Shown here: one piece after another, positions 1 to 7,309 of the stretch
Numbering within the stretch: position 1 is the stretch's first letter
Layout of the letters: every line of letters begins with the position of its first letter
Assembly (NCBI GenBank): GCA_944332105.1
Contig: CALVJI010000042.1
Span: 1 to 10,016 of the forward strand
Length of the DNA stretch: 10,016 nucleotides
Direction of reading: 5' to 3'
Origin: an uncultured Bacilli bacterium
GTDB lineage: Bacteria; Bacillota_I; Bacilli_A; RF39; UBA660
The notes under the pieces: generated by a model
Told to the model about the DNA's origin: nothing
Database searches by the model: none
Seen by the model: only the letters and a program-made list of their open reading frames with translations
Translations under genes and position numbers: made by a program

Positions 1-87
1 TTTACTTATCAACATGAGCTCTTTGCTTTTTTACTGTATTTTAATCCACTTTTGTTTCTTCGGCTGTGAATTGTAACCCAAAAAAGA

Positions 88-116
88 TTTACCTTTTTTT
101 TGTTTTATTTTATAAT
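88..116 (+). promoter_or_regulatory. Putative sigma-A promoter of whiA
   Basis: A TTTACC -35-like hexamer at 88-93 is followed after 17 bp by a perfect TATAAT at 111-116. Transcription would start near 122-124, only about ten bases before the whiA ATG at 134. The message would then have a very short leader, with the GGTGGTGA ribosome binding site (120-127) at or near its 5' end. The -10 and spacing are strong and the -35 is moderate (4 of 6). Confidence 0.5.
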
Positions 117-133
117 AACGGTGGTGAAATTTT

Positions 134-1066
134 ATGACATATTCAATGAAAGTAAAGGAAGAAATATGCCGACTAAATATAAATCGGATGGAAGCACTAA
201 GTGAATTAACTGCAATCATTAGGTACGATGCTTTAATTAAACCAAATTCCATTACTCTTACTTTCGAATCGGGAGCAATTGCTAAAAGAGTATATAAGGA
301 TATCAAAAGCATTTTTAATTTATCTGCACATATTACAGTTCGCAATCAAAAAAGATTTCGGGCCAAACAAGTATACATTTTAGAAATAAAAGAACATGCA
401 ACTACAGTACTAGAAAGACTTCATATTATGAAAGGCCAAAAAATGCTTAAAATGAATCGTACAGACTTAGATACACGTGAAGAAATGGTTGCTTTTGTAC
501 GCGGAGCATTTTTAGTGACCGGTTCACTTAACGATCCAGCAACTAGTAAATATCATTTGGAATATGTTTTTGACAATCCTAAAGATGCCGAAAGCTTTAA
601 TAAACTACTTCATGAAATGAAATTTGATACAAAAGTATTAACTAGAAACAGTAAGTACATGGTGTACTTAAAAAGTGCGGAAGAGATTAGTGATATGATT
701 CGTATGTTTGGCACGCCAAATTCTTTATTTTACTTTGAAGATGTCCGCATCTATCGGGATCATAAAAATATGGTAAACCGTTTAAATAATTGTGAAATTG
801 CCAATCAAGAGAAAACTTTACAAGCAGGCTTAAAGCAAGTTAAAGACATCGAATACTTACAAGAGCACGATTTAACTGATTTACTCGATGAAAAAACAAG
901 AATTGTCATGGAATATCGTTTAAAATATCCTGAAAGTTCTTACCAAGAACTCGCGACTATTATTGGGATGGAAACCGGATATACAATTGGCAAATCAGGT
1001 ATTAATCATCATTTTATCAAAATAAAAAATTTAAGAAAAATGCATGAAGAACAAGCAAATTCTTAA
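134..1066 (+). CDS. whiA: WhiA, DNA-binding regulator of cell division/sporulation family
   Basis: WhiA combines a degenerate LAGLIDADG homing-endonuclease fold with a C-terminal helix-turn-helix. In Actinobacteria it controls sporulation septation; in Bacillus it is nucleoid-associated and influences division and chromosome segregation. The 310 residues match the usual length. Recognisable parts are an N-terminal domain from the start, the family motif RGAFLVTGSLNDP at residues 123-135, the EDVRIYRD...NRLNNCEIAN block at about 202-224, and the C-terminal HTH at about 268-300 with KSGINHHFIKI. The ATG at 134 follows a GGTGGTGA ribosome site, and MTYSMKVKEEI fits the family N-terminus. In Bacillales whiA follows rapZ and yvcK; neither is visible here. 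The 3' end overlaps the convergent clpP by four bases. Identification is firm; the role in this organism is inferred from the family. Confidence 0.95.
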   Translation: MTYSMKVKEEICRLNINRMEALSELTAIIRYDALIKPNSITLTFESGAIAKRVYKDIKSIFNLSAHITVRNQKRFRAKQVYILEIKEHATTVLERLHIMKGQKMLKMNRTDLDTREEMVAFVRGAFLVTGSLNDPATSKYHLEYVFDNPKDAESFNKLLHEMKFDTKVLTRNSKYMVYLKSAEEISDMIRMFGTPNSLFYFEDVRIYRDHKNMVNRLNNCEIANQEKTLQAGLKQVKDIEYLQEHDLTDLLDEKTRIVMEYRLKYPESSYQELATIIGMETGYTIGKSGINHHFIKIKNLRKMHEEQANS

Positions 1067-1644
1067 ATTTTACTTTCAATCACATAATCAATAAGTCCAT
1101 ATTTCTGAGCTTCATCGCTGGTTAAATAATAATCACGATCCGTATCTTTCTTTATTTTAGATAATGGCTGATTTGTATTTTTAGCTAAAATTTGATTTAA
1201 TTTCTCTTTCATTTTTAAAATTCTTTCACAAGCTATTTTCATATCACTGGCTTGACCTTGCATTCCTCCTAAAGGCTGATGGATCATAACATCAGCATTT
1301 TTTAATGCACATCTTTTCCCCTTCGTGCCACTAGAAAGTAAGAAAGCTGCCATCGAAGCGGCAATACCAACACAAATGGTCTTAATATCACTTTCAATAT
1401 AATTCATTGTATCATAAATAGCCATTCCACTTGTTACAGATCCTCCGGGACTATTAATATACATATAAATGTCCTCATGACTTTTAGATTCTAAATATAA
1501 AAGTTCACTAATAATTAAGTTGGCAGTTTGATCATTAATCTCTCCACTTAAAAAAAGAATGCGATCTTCAAGTAATCTTGAATATAGATCATAAGCAACT
1601 TCATGATTGCTAGTTTTTTCTAAAACTGTTGGAATTATATTCAT
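1063..1644 (-). CDS. clpP: ATP-dependent Clp protease proteolytic subunit ClpP
   Basis: ClpP is the serine peptidase of the Clp protease. It forms two stacked heptameric rings and degrades proteins delivered by ClpX, ClpC or related ATPases in the cytoplasm. The catalytic triad is intact: Ser97 in GIAASMAAF, His122 in MIHQPLGG and Asp171 in DTDRD, numbered from the chosen start. The 193 residues match Bacillus ClpP. I chose the ATG at 1644 rather than the in-frame ATG at 1665 because AGGTGA lies 7-8 bases upstream of it and MNIIPTVLEKT matches the family N-terminus. The gene runs convergently into whiA and divergently from the TGS-kinase gene. I see no CIRCE inverted repeat and no CtsR heptad repeat in the 100-base upstream region, so the usual heat-shock operators are not apparent. 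Confidence 0.96.
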   Translation of the reverse strand: MNIIPTVLEKTSNHEVAYDLYSRLLEDRILFLSGEINDQTANLIISELLYLESKSHEDIYMYINSPGGSVTSGMAIYDTMNYIESDIKTICVGIAASMAAFLLSSGTKGKRCALKNADVMIHQPLGGMQGQASDMKIACERILKMKEKLNQILAKNTNQPLSKIKKDTDRDYYLTSDEAQKYGLIDYVIESKI

Positions 1645-1661
1645 TTTCTCACCTACTATTA

Positions 1662-1677
1662 TCATAGTATATTATGA
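1662..1677. promoter_or_regulatory. Imperfect 16-bp palindrome upstream of clpP
   Basis: The sequence TCATAGTATATTATGA is symmetric at 7 of 8 base pairs. It lies 18 bases from the clpP ATG in the clpP/kinase intergenic region. Its minus strand contains TATACT, CATAAT and TATGAT, all one base from a -10 consensus. It could therefore be the clpP promoter core, an operator, or simply AT-rich chance symmetry. I could not pair any of these -10 candidates with a well-spaced -35. Confidence 0.25.
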
Positions 1678-1686
1678 GAAAAACTA

Positions 1687-1715
1687 TTCAAAAAAATAGA
1701 AATTCATGATAAAAT
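1687..1715 (+). promoter_or_regulatory. Extended -10 promoter for the TGS-kinase/gap unit
   Basis: A TTCAAA -35-like hexamer (1687-1692) and TAAAAT (1710-1715) are separated by 17 bp, with an extended -10 TGA at 1707-1709. Transcription would start near 1722, leaving a leader of about 25 bases that contains AGGAG at 1737-1741. The -10 block ATGATAAAATG recurs exactly in the gpmI promoter. No terminator separates the kinase gene from gap, so this is the likely promoter for both. Confidence 0.6.
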
Positions 1716-1746
1716 GTTAAAAGAATAGAAAAGGCTAGGAGATATT

Positions 1747-3375
1747 ATGCAAAAAATAAAAATAACTTATGGACAAGAAATTCTTGAAATAGATAAAGGA
1801 ACTACTTACTATGAAGTAACAGAAAAATTAAAACTTCAAAATGTTTTAGCCGCCCAAGTAGGCTATGAAGTCTATCCTTTAGATGCCAAAATAACAGAGA
1901 GTAGTACCATTTCTTTTTTAGATGTCACTTCTCTAGCAGGTTACAAGATCTACCAAGCTGCTTTAAAGTTCCTTTTTTATGTCGCTGTTTCCGAACTCTA
2001 TCCCGATGCCGAAGTAACATTTTTGCACAGTGTACCAAAAGGAATTTTAAGTGAAATACGCATGCCACACAATTTAACCGCGGAAGAAATATCTAAAATA
2101 AAAGGACATATGGCATCTATTGTAGAAAAAAAAGAACGTTTTTATAAATATCGTTTAGATAATCAAGATGCCTTCCATTATTTTAAAAACCACGGCGAAG
2201 AAGAAAAAGCCTACAATGTTCAAAATGTAGCCAAAGAAGTTATTACGGTTTACCGGTTACGTAACCATATCAACTATTTTTATACGATGATGCCTTATGA
2301 TACTGGTGTTATTAACCGATTTGAATTAGTTTTTTTAGGTCGCAACCGCATTGTCTTGGTTTGTCCAAATGTAACAAGTGGCAATCATATTCCTGAATAT
2401 GTTCATTATGAAAACATTGTCGCAAACTTTATGGCTTCAAAAAAATGGCTTCGTAAAATGCAAGTGCCATATCTTTCCCAAATGAATAATTTAGTAAGTA
2501 CTAGTAAAATAGAAGACTTTATTCATTCAAATGAAATCGTCTATCAAGAAGATTTATTAACAGCTTGTGAAAAAATTATTTCTCTTCGCGATGTAAAACT
2601 CGTATTAATTGCCGGGCCTTCCTCGAGTGGCAAAACAACTACTATGAAAAGATTAAGTGCGATTTTAAGAAGCCATGGCTATGATCCTATCGGGCTATCA
2701 ACTGATGACTTTTTCGTAAACCGCAAAGACACTCCTAAAAATGAAAAAGGAGAATATGACTACGAATGTATTCAAGCTATTGATTTAGAACTATTTAATC
2801 AAACCTTACAAGCTTTATTAAATAAAGAAGAAGTAGAACTTCCGGAATACGATTTTGTAAACGGTGAAAAACAATTCAAAGGAAAAAAAGCTTGTTTAAA
2901 AGAAAATAGTATCCTTTTAATCGAAGGACTACATTGTTTAAATGATGATTTAATACCTTATATAGATGCAAAATATAAATTCAAAATTTATCTAAGTCCA
3001 TTTATTCCGTTAAATGTCGATCGTCATAATTATATATCAACACTAGATTTACGTTTAATTAGAAGAATTGTTCGTGATAATCGTACGCGTGGTAAAAAGG
3101 TTGATCAAACGATTGCTGAATGGCAAATTGTGAGATCTGGCGAAGAAAAATATATTTTTCCATATGTCTATCAAGCCGATATGATTATCAATACAGCATT
3201 GGCTTATGAAGTGGGTGTTTTAAAAATATACGCGATTCCATTATTATTCTCCGTTGGTGTCGATAGTGAATACTACAGTGAATCAAGACGTTTAGTAGAT
3301 TATTTACAAGTGTTCTTTACAATTCCTTCAGAATATGTGCCAAAAGACTCTGTTCTTAGGGAATTTATAGGATAA
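1747..3375 (+). CDS. TGS-domain nucleoside (uridine) kinase-like protein
   Basis: This is a 542-residue fusion protein of the type annotated in Firmicutes as nucleoside kinase or uridine kinase. Residues 1-60 resemble a TGS domain. Residues about 65-130 resemble the second additional domain of threonyl-tRNA synthetase (FLHSVPKGILSEI), but the HxxxH editing motif is absent. A linker region at about 145-225 contains YRLRNHINYFYTMMPYDTG. The C-terminal half is a phosphoribulokinase/uridine kinase P-loop domain with Walker A GPSSSGKT at 290-297 and LSTDDFF at about 317-323. The likely chemistry is ATP-dependent phosphorylation of a nucleoside, but the true substrate of such fusions is uncertain. 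The ATG has AGGAG five bases upstream. gap follows 19 bases after the stop, so the two are probably cotranscribed. The gene occupies the place where cggR stands in Bacillales. Domain assignment is confident; substrate is not. Confidence 0.85.
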   Translation: MQKIKITYGQEILEIDKGTTYYEVTEKLKLQNVLAAQVGYEVYPLDAKITESSTISFLDVTSLAGYKIYQAALKFLFYVAVSELYPDAEVTFLHSVPKGILSEIRMPHNLTAEEISKIKGHMASIVEKKERFYKYRLDNQDAFHYFKNHGEEEKAYNVQNVAKEVITVYRLRNHINYFYTMMPYDTGVINRFELVFLGRNRIVLVCPNVTSGNHIPEYVHYENIVANFMASKKWLRKMQVPYLSQMNNLVSTSKIEDFIHSNEIVYQEDLLTACEKIISLRDVKLVLIAGPSSSGKTTTMKRLSAILRSHGYDPIGLSTDDFFVNRKDTPKNEKGEYDYECIQAIDLELFNQTLQALLNKEEVELPEYDFVNGEKQFKGKKACLKENSILLIEGLHCLNDDLIPYIDAKYKFKIYLSPFIPLNVDRHNYISTLDLRLIRRIVRDNRTRGKKVDQTIAEWQIVRSGEEKYIFPYVYQADMIINTALAYEVGVLKIYAIPLLFSVGVDSEYYSESRRLVDYLQVFFTIPSEYVPKDSVLREFIG

Positions 3376-3394
3376 AAAGAAAGGAAAAAAGAAT

Positions 3395-4399
3395 ATGATA
3401 AAAGTTGCAATTAATGGTTTTGGAAGAATTGGTCGTCTTGCCTTTCGCCAAATGATTACTAGTACAGATTTTGATGTTGTCGCGATTAATGATTTAACAA
3501 GTGCTGAAGATCTTGCTTATTTATTAAAATATGATACAAATCATCGGCGCTTTCATGAAGACAAAATCAGCAGTGTGGACAACTACTTAGTTATCAACAA
3601 TATGAAAAAAATTCCGGTTTATGCAGAATCAGATCCAGAAAAACTTCCATGGAAGGATTTAGAAGTAGATTTAGTATTAGAATGTACAGGTCATTTTACT
3701 AAAGAAGAGGGAGCTAGAAAACATATTTTAGCAGGTGCTAAAAAAGTGTTAATATCTGCCCCAGGTAAAGGAAACATGAAAACCATTGTATATGGAGTAA
3801 ATGAAAACATTTTAAATGGCACTGAAGAAATCATTTCAGCCGCCTCTTGCACTACGAATTGTCTAGCTCCAGTCCTAGCCGTTCTAGATAAAGAATTTGG
3901 TATCATAAAAGGTTATATGAGTACCATTCATGCCTATACCAATGATCAAGTTACACTAGATATCGCCCATAAAAAAGGATATAAATCACGAAGAGGAAGA
4001 GCGTGTGCAATGAACATTATTCCTGCGACCACGGGTGCTGCTTCTGCTATTGGCAAAGTTTTGCCAAACTTAGAAGGAAAATTAAATGGCGTAGCCTATC
4101 GTGTTCCCGTAAGTGATGGCTCAATGATTGACTTAGTTGTAGAATTAAAAAGAAATACCACACCAGAAGAAATAAATCAAATATTGACGAATCATAAAAG
4201 TGATGTTCTAAAAGTGACGAGCGATCCGATTGTTTCAAGCGATGTTATTGGTCAAAAATGCGGCGCTTTAGTGGACTTAGGTTTGACAAGTATAGTAGAA
4301 AGCGAAGGAAAACAACTCGTAAAAGTAGTTGCCTGGTACGATAATGAAATGGGGTATACCACGCAGATGATGAAAACTGCCAAAAAACTATTTATGTAA
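3395..4399 (+). CDS. gap: Glyceraldehyde-3-phosphate dehydrogenase, type I
   Basis: This enzyme converts glyceraldehyde 3-phosphate, NAD+ and phosphate to 1,3-bisphosphoglycerate in the cytoplasm, supplying the substrate of the downstream Pgk. The 334 residues are full length. The Rossmann glycine motif GFGRIG lies at residues 8-13, followed by AINDLTSAEDLAYLLKYD, which resembles NAD-preferring glycolytic GapA. The catalytic Cys152 sits in SAASCTTNC and its partner His179 in STIHAYTNDQ. The C-terminus contains the usual WYDNEMGY. AAGGA lies nine bases before the ATG. The gene is the second in a unit behind the TGS-kinase and is followed at once by a hairpin terminator, separating it from pgk. 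NAD preference is inferred from sequence similarity only. Confidence 0.96.
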   Translation: MIKVAINGFGRIGRLAFRQMITSTDFDVVAINDLTSAEDLAYLLKYDTNHRRFHEDKISSVDNYLVINNMKKIPVYAESDPEKLPWKDLEVDLVLECTGHFTKEEGARKHILAGAKKVLISAPGKGNMKTIVYGVNENILNGTEEIISAASCTTNCLAPVLAVLDKEFGIIKGYMSTIHAYTNDQVTLDIAHKKGYKSRRGRACAMNIIPATTGAASAIGKVLPNLEGKLNGVAYRVPVSDGSMIDLVVELKRNTTPEEINQILTNHKSDVLKVTSDPIVSSDVIGQKCGALVDLGLTSIVESEGKQLVKVVAWYDNEMGYTTQMMKTAKKLFM

Positions 4400-4408
4400 A
4401 AGAACAAT

Positions 4409-4441
4409 GATCAGAAAATTGTAAATCTGATCTTTTTTTTT
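4409..4441 (+). terminator. Rho-independent terminator after gap
   Basis: GATCAGA (4409-4415) pairs perfectly with TCTGATC (4426-4432) around a ten-base loop and is followed by nine T residues (4433-4441). It begins ten bases after the gap stop codon. The stem is only seven pairs, so some read-through into pgk is possible. Confidence 0.8.
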
Positions 4442-4456
4442 GCTTTGGAAAATAAA

Positions 4457-4485
4457 TTGCTAAATACAGAAATTTTGGGTATAAT
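4457..4485 (+). promoter_or_regulatory. Sigma-A promoter of pgk-tpiA
   Basis: TTGCTA (4457-4462) and a perfect TATAAT (4480-4485) are separated by 17 bp, directly downstream of the gap terminator. The predicted start near 4492 leaves about 20 bases of leader containing GAGGGG (4502-4507 region) before the pgk ATG at 4513. It shows that pgk and tpiA can be expressed independently of gap. Confidence 0.7.
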
Positions 4486-4512
4486 ATTTCTGGAATAGTA
4501 TGAGGGGATATA

Positions 4513-5724
4513 ATGAAAAAATGTTTACAAAATATGAATGTTTTAAATAAACGTATAGTCTTACGTGTAGATTATAACGTACCAGTTGTTAATAATCAAA
4601 TTTTAGATGATTCAAAAATAAGAGAATCATTAGAAACTATTTTTTATCTTTTAAATGAAAATTGTAAAATTGTGATTTTAAGTCATTTTGGTAAAGTAAA
4701 AAATGAAGCAGATAAAAAAAATAAATCTTTACAAATTGTGGCCGATCGTTTAAAAGAATTAGTCGGTCAAGAAGTTTATTTTTCCAAAGAAAATTTTGGC
4801 GCGGAAGTTCAAAAAAGAGTAAGTATCATGAAGCCTAAAGAAATTTTGATGTTAGAAAACACAAGATTCATGGATGTACCAGCTAAATTAGAAAGCAATT
4901 GTGATATGCAATTAGCTTTATTCTGGTCTAGTTTAGGTGATGTTTTTGTAAATGATGCTTTTGCCTCTGCACATCGTAAACATGCATCAACTTATGGAAT
5001 ATCTACTTTTATTCCTAGTTGCATTGGCTTTTTAATGCAAAAAGAAATTAGCATGTTAGACCGTCTAGTTATCCACGCCATTCATCCATTTACAGTAATT
5101 ATGGGTGGTGCAAAGATTGATGACAAACTTACACTAATGGAAAGTTTACTTCCAAAGTGTGAACACTTATTATGCGCGGGTGCTTTAGCCAATACTTTTC
5201 TAAAAATATTAGGCTTTCAAATTGGTGAATCTGTCGCTTCTAAAAATCCTCAAGTAATTGAAAAGGTAAGAGCCATGTTATTGACCTATAAAGATAAGAT
5301 CATTTTACCTTTAGATTGTATTGTAGGCAGTACTTATGATTTAAACTACGTCAAATATAAATTAATAAATCAAGTGGAAGAAAATGAAGTGATTTATGAT
5401 ATTGGAACCAAAACTTTACAAAAATTCCAAACGATAATTAAAGATAGCCAAACCATCTTTTTAAATGGGACAGTAGGTTTATATGAAAATATGAAATTTG
5501 CCAATGGTAGCAAAGAACTTTTACGAATCATCAGTGAATCCAAATCAGTCAGTGTCGCAGGTGGTGGGGACGCGGCATCAAGCATTCATAACTTTGGCTA
5601 TACAGATAAATTCACCTACATTTCATCAGGTGGCGGGGCCACTTTAGAATATATTGGTACAGGAAATTTAAAGGCCTTAGAAGCAATAGAGGAGGAAGTT
5701 GAAATTGAAACCCTTGATATGTAA
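4513..5724 (+). CDS. pgk: Phosphoglycerate kinase
   Basis: Pgk transfers the acyl phosphate of 1,3-bisphosphoglycerate to ADP, giving 3-phosphoglycerate and ATP, the first substrate-level ATP of glycolysis. The 403 residues are slightly longer than the usual 390-400. Family landmarks appear in order: RVDYNVPV near the N-terminus, KIRESLETI, the LSHFGK form of SHLGRP, ENTRF, FVNDAFASAHRKHAST, GGAKIDDKL, NGTVGLYE (usually NGPMGVFE), GGGDAASSI and SSGGGATLEYIGTG. The key basic and nucleotide-binding residues look retained, but several motifs are worn compared with Bacillus Pgk, including Arg to Lys in SHFGK. The ATG follows GAGGGGA. The 3' end contains the tpiA ribosome site and overlaps the start of tpiA, indicating translational coupling. 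Confidence 0.95.
   Translation: MKKCLQNMNVLNKRIVLRVDYNVPVVNNQILDDSKIRESLETIFYLLNENCKIVILSHFGKVKNEADKKNKSLQIVADRLKELVGQEVYFSKENFGAEVQKRVSIMKPKEILMLENTRFMDVPAKLESNCDMQLALFWSSLGDVFVNDAFASAHRKHASTYGISTFIPSCIGFLMQKEISMLDRLVIHAIHPFTVIMGGAKIDDKLTLMESLLPKCEHLLCAGALANTFLKILGFQIGESVASKNPQVIEKVRAMLLTYKDKIILPLDCIVGSTYDLNYVKYKLINQVEENEVIYDIGTKTLQKFQTIIKDSQTIFLNGTVGLYENMKFANGSKELLRIISESKSVSVAGGGDAASSIHNFGYTDKFTYISSGGGATLEYIGTGNLKALEAIEEEVEIETLDM
5688..5695 (+). promoter_or_regulatory. Ribosome binding site deciding the tpiA start
   Basis: AGAGGAGG lies inside the 3' end of pgk. Two in-frame TTG codons follow, at 5699 (three bases from the site) and 5705 (nine bases). The second has normal spacing and gives a protein beginning MKPLICNLKM, which fits the triosephosphate isomerase N-terminus. 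Confidence 0.7.
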
Positions 5725-6442
5725 TTTAAAAATGGAACATAACTTACAAGATATTTTAAAATACAAACAAGAATTAGAAGAAAATAAAGAAAAAATGAAT
5801 ATTGTAATTTGTCCACCTTTTTGTTACCTACCAATCATGCATTCTCGTTACTATCAAATAGGCGCGCAAGATGTCTCTCCATATGGAAATGGAAGTTATA
5901 CGGGAAAAATATCTGCTCACGCATTAAAAAGTTTAGATGTCAAAGGCGTTTTAATTGGTCACTCTGAAATTGAAGATACCTTTGAAAATAAACTAAAAAA
6001 ACTACGTCGTGTAGTAACTGAAGGAATGACTGCTTACGTATTAATAAGTGATACAAAAGAAGATCATGATTATCAATATACTTATACAAAACTATTAAGC
6101 AAAATAAGAGCCTATTTATCAAGAGTATTACCTAAAGACTATCCGAAAGTAATATTTGTTTATGAAGCAACATGGCTAATAGGCGGGAAAGACGCTCTTA
6201 ATGTTACAGAAATTGAAAATCTTTTTTATCAAATCAAACAAGAACTAAAATATGAATACAATTTTTCCTTTCCTCTTTATTATGGAGGAGGCATTACAAG
6301 TGCAAACATCAAAGAATTATATAAGAACAAAGAAATTGATGGTCTGTTAGTTGGCAATTATTCTAAAAGGGCTAAAAATGTTGTCAATTTTGTTCAAAAT
6401 AAAGAAGATTCGACAAAAGTAGACACAACTATACATAACTAG
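5705..6442 (+). CDS. tpiA: Triosephosphate isomerase (divergent)
   Basis: TpiA interconverts dihydroxyacetone phosphate and glyceraldehyde 3-phosphate. From the TTG at 5705 the protein has 245 residues, close to the normal 250. The catalytic set is present: Asn7 and Lys9 in CNLKM (normally GNWKM), His86 in LIGHSE, and Glu154 in VYEATWLIG (normally AYEPxWAIG). GAQDVSPYGNGSYTG also matches the family well. The phosphate-binding region is unusual. The canonical YGGSV is YYGGGIT at about 192-198, and the canonical VGGAS is VGNYS. The start is a TTG; no ATG is available nearby upstream, and an alternative TTG lies at 5699. The gene overlaps pgk by 20 bases and is surely cotranscribed with it. Likely active, with altered phosphate binding; this is inference. 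Confidence 0.9.
   Translation: MKPLICNLKMEHNLQDILKYKQELEENKEKMNIVICPPFCYLPIMHSRYYQIGAQDVSPYGNGSYTGKISAHALKSLDVKGVLIGHSEIEDTFENKLKKLRRVVTEGMTAYVLISDTKEDHDYQYTYTKLLSKIRAYLSRVLPKDYPKVIFVYEATWLIGGKDALNVTEIENLFYQIKQELKYEYNFSFPLYYGGGITSANIKELYKNKEIDGLLVGNYSKRAKNVVNFVQNKEDSTKVDTTIHN
6408..6418 (-). promoter_or_regulatory. Spo0A box-like site (perfect 0A core)
   Basis: Read on the minus strand, TTTTGTCGAAT contains the exact 0A-box core TGTCGAA known from Bacillus and clostridial Spo0A targets. It lies in the 3' end of tpiA, about 115 bases upstream of the spo0A ATG. It is 53 bp from a second near-identical site. Binding is inferred from the consensus only. Confidence 0.45.
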
Positions 6443-6460
6443 ACAATATCTTCTCTAGTA

Positions 6461-6471
6461 ATTTGACAAAA
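6461..6471 (-). promoter_or_regulatory. Second Spo0A box-like site overlapping a -35
   Basis: Read on the minus strand, TTTTGTCAAAT matches the upstream site at 10 of 11 positions and the 0A core at 6 of 7. On the plus strand the same bases contain TTGACA (6463-6468), the most plausible -35 of spo0A. If Spo0A binds here it would act on its own promoter. Confidence 0.4.
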
Positions 6472-6490
6472 TCTTTGCTACTATTAAGGT
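6463..6490 (+). promoter_or_regulatory. Possible spo0A promoter with consensus -35 and weak -10
   Basis: A perfect TTGACA (6463-6468) stands 62 bases before the spo0A start region. No good -10 follows at 16-18 bp: the best candidate is TAAGGT (6485-6490, 3 of 6). A weak -10 under a site that resembles an activator box would fit a regulated promoter. I could not find a clear sigma-H motif (AGGA...GAAT) in the gap. Confidence 0.35.
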
Positions 6491-6529
6491 GCGTGTTGTA
6501 GATGAGAAGTACTTAAGAAGGAGAGAAAA

Positions 6530-7309
6530 ATGAAAACAAAAATTAACGCATTAGTAGTAGATGACAGTATGGAGTTTACGAGTAGTGTTAAGGAGTATTT
6601 CAAAAACAACGCAGTAATTACTATTTTAGATTGCATCAGTAATGGCAAAGAAGCTATGGAGTATATTCTTAAAAACCATGACAAAATTGATGTAATCATT
6701 ATGGACTTAATCATTCCTGGTAAAGATGGTTTAGCCATATTAGATGAATTAGAAAAAAATAAAATTAAAAGTCATGTGATTATTCTTTCAAGTTATCGTA
6801 AAGAATATACCATTAAAATGACTTCAAAATATAATGTGGATTACTTCATGCTAAAACCATGTGATTTAACTTCACTAGAAGCACGGATAAAAGAAGTATT
6901 AGCCGAAGAAACAACTGAGCTATACTCAGATAAGAAAATCAGTTCAGAAATTCAAGTTCGCGTAACGGATTTACTACATACCTTAGGAATTCCATCTCAA
7001 ATAAAAGGCTATCAATATTTAAGAGAAGGAATATTAATGCTTTATCAATCAGCTGGTTTAATCGGCGGGATTACAAAGACTGTTTATCCAGAAATTGCAT
7101 ACCGTTATAATACAACAGCTTCAAGAGTAGAAAGGGCGATTCGCCATGCGATTGAAGTAAGTTGGAACAGAGCAGACTATCAAATGATGAATAAAATATT
7201 TGGCCATAGCATCGATTATGATCGTGCGAAACCAACCAATTCAGAATTTATGGTAACTTTATCAGATGCTCTTCGCTTAGAAAATAAAGCGTTACCTATT
7301 TATAATTAG
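6530..7309 (+). CDS. spo0A: Sporulation master response regulator Spo0A
   Basis: Spo0A is the phosphorelay-controlled transcription factor that starts endospore formation. The 259 residues match the usual length. The receiver domain (about 1-120) keeps the acidic pair Asp11/Asp12, the phosphorylated Asp59 in IIMDLIIPGKDG, Ser87/Ser88 and Lys109 in MLKPCD. The Spo0A C-terminal DNA-binding domain (about 145-255) is strongly conserved: IKGYQYLREGI, GGITKTVYPEIA, NTTASRVERAIRHAIEV and KPTNSEFM. AAGGAG six bases before the ATG supports the start. All key residues are intact, so the protein should be functional. The gene lies between tpiA and gpmI, with two 0A-box-like sites upstream and a terminator behind, so it is its own transcription unit inside a glycolytic block. 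Sporulation itself cannot be shown from this window. Confidence 0.96.
   Translation: MKTKINALVVDDSMEFTSSVKEYFKNNAVITILDCISNGKEAMEYILKNHDKIDVIIMDLIIPGKDGLAILDELEKNKIKSHVIILSSYRKEYTIKMTSKYNVDYFMLKPCDLTSLEARIKEVLAEETTELYSDKKISSEIQVRVTDLLHTLGIPSQIKGYQYLREGILMLYQSAGLIGGITKTVYPEIAYRYNTTASRVERAIRHAIEVSWNRADYQMMNKIFGHSIDYDRAKPTNSEFMVTLSDALRLENKALPIYN

Noticed and set aside
1..76. Possible 3' end of an upstream plus-strand gene (hydrophobic ...YFNPLLFLRL, stop at 67-69)
   Set aside because: Two plus-strand frames are open from the left edge (stops at 67-69 and 74-76) and neither peptide is recognisable; with about 22-25 codons I cannot tell coding from chance.
81..110. Terminator from AAAAAAG/CTTTTTTT upstream of whiA
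   Set aside because: The pairing is almost only A-T, would be unstable, and overlaps the better-supported whiA promoter.
1645..1746. CIRCE or CtsR operator for clpP
   Set aside because: No TTAGCACTC...GAGTGCTAA inverted repeat and no GGTCAAA heptads are present.
6438..6459. Hairpin ACTAGA/TCTAGT just after tpiA
   Set aside because: Six base pairs with a ten-base loop and no T run after it; too weak to call a terminator for pgk-tpiA.
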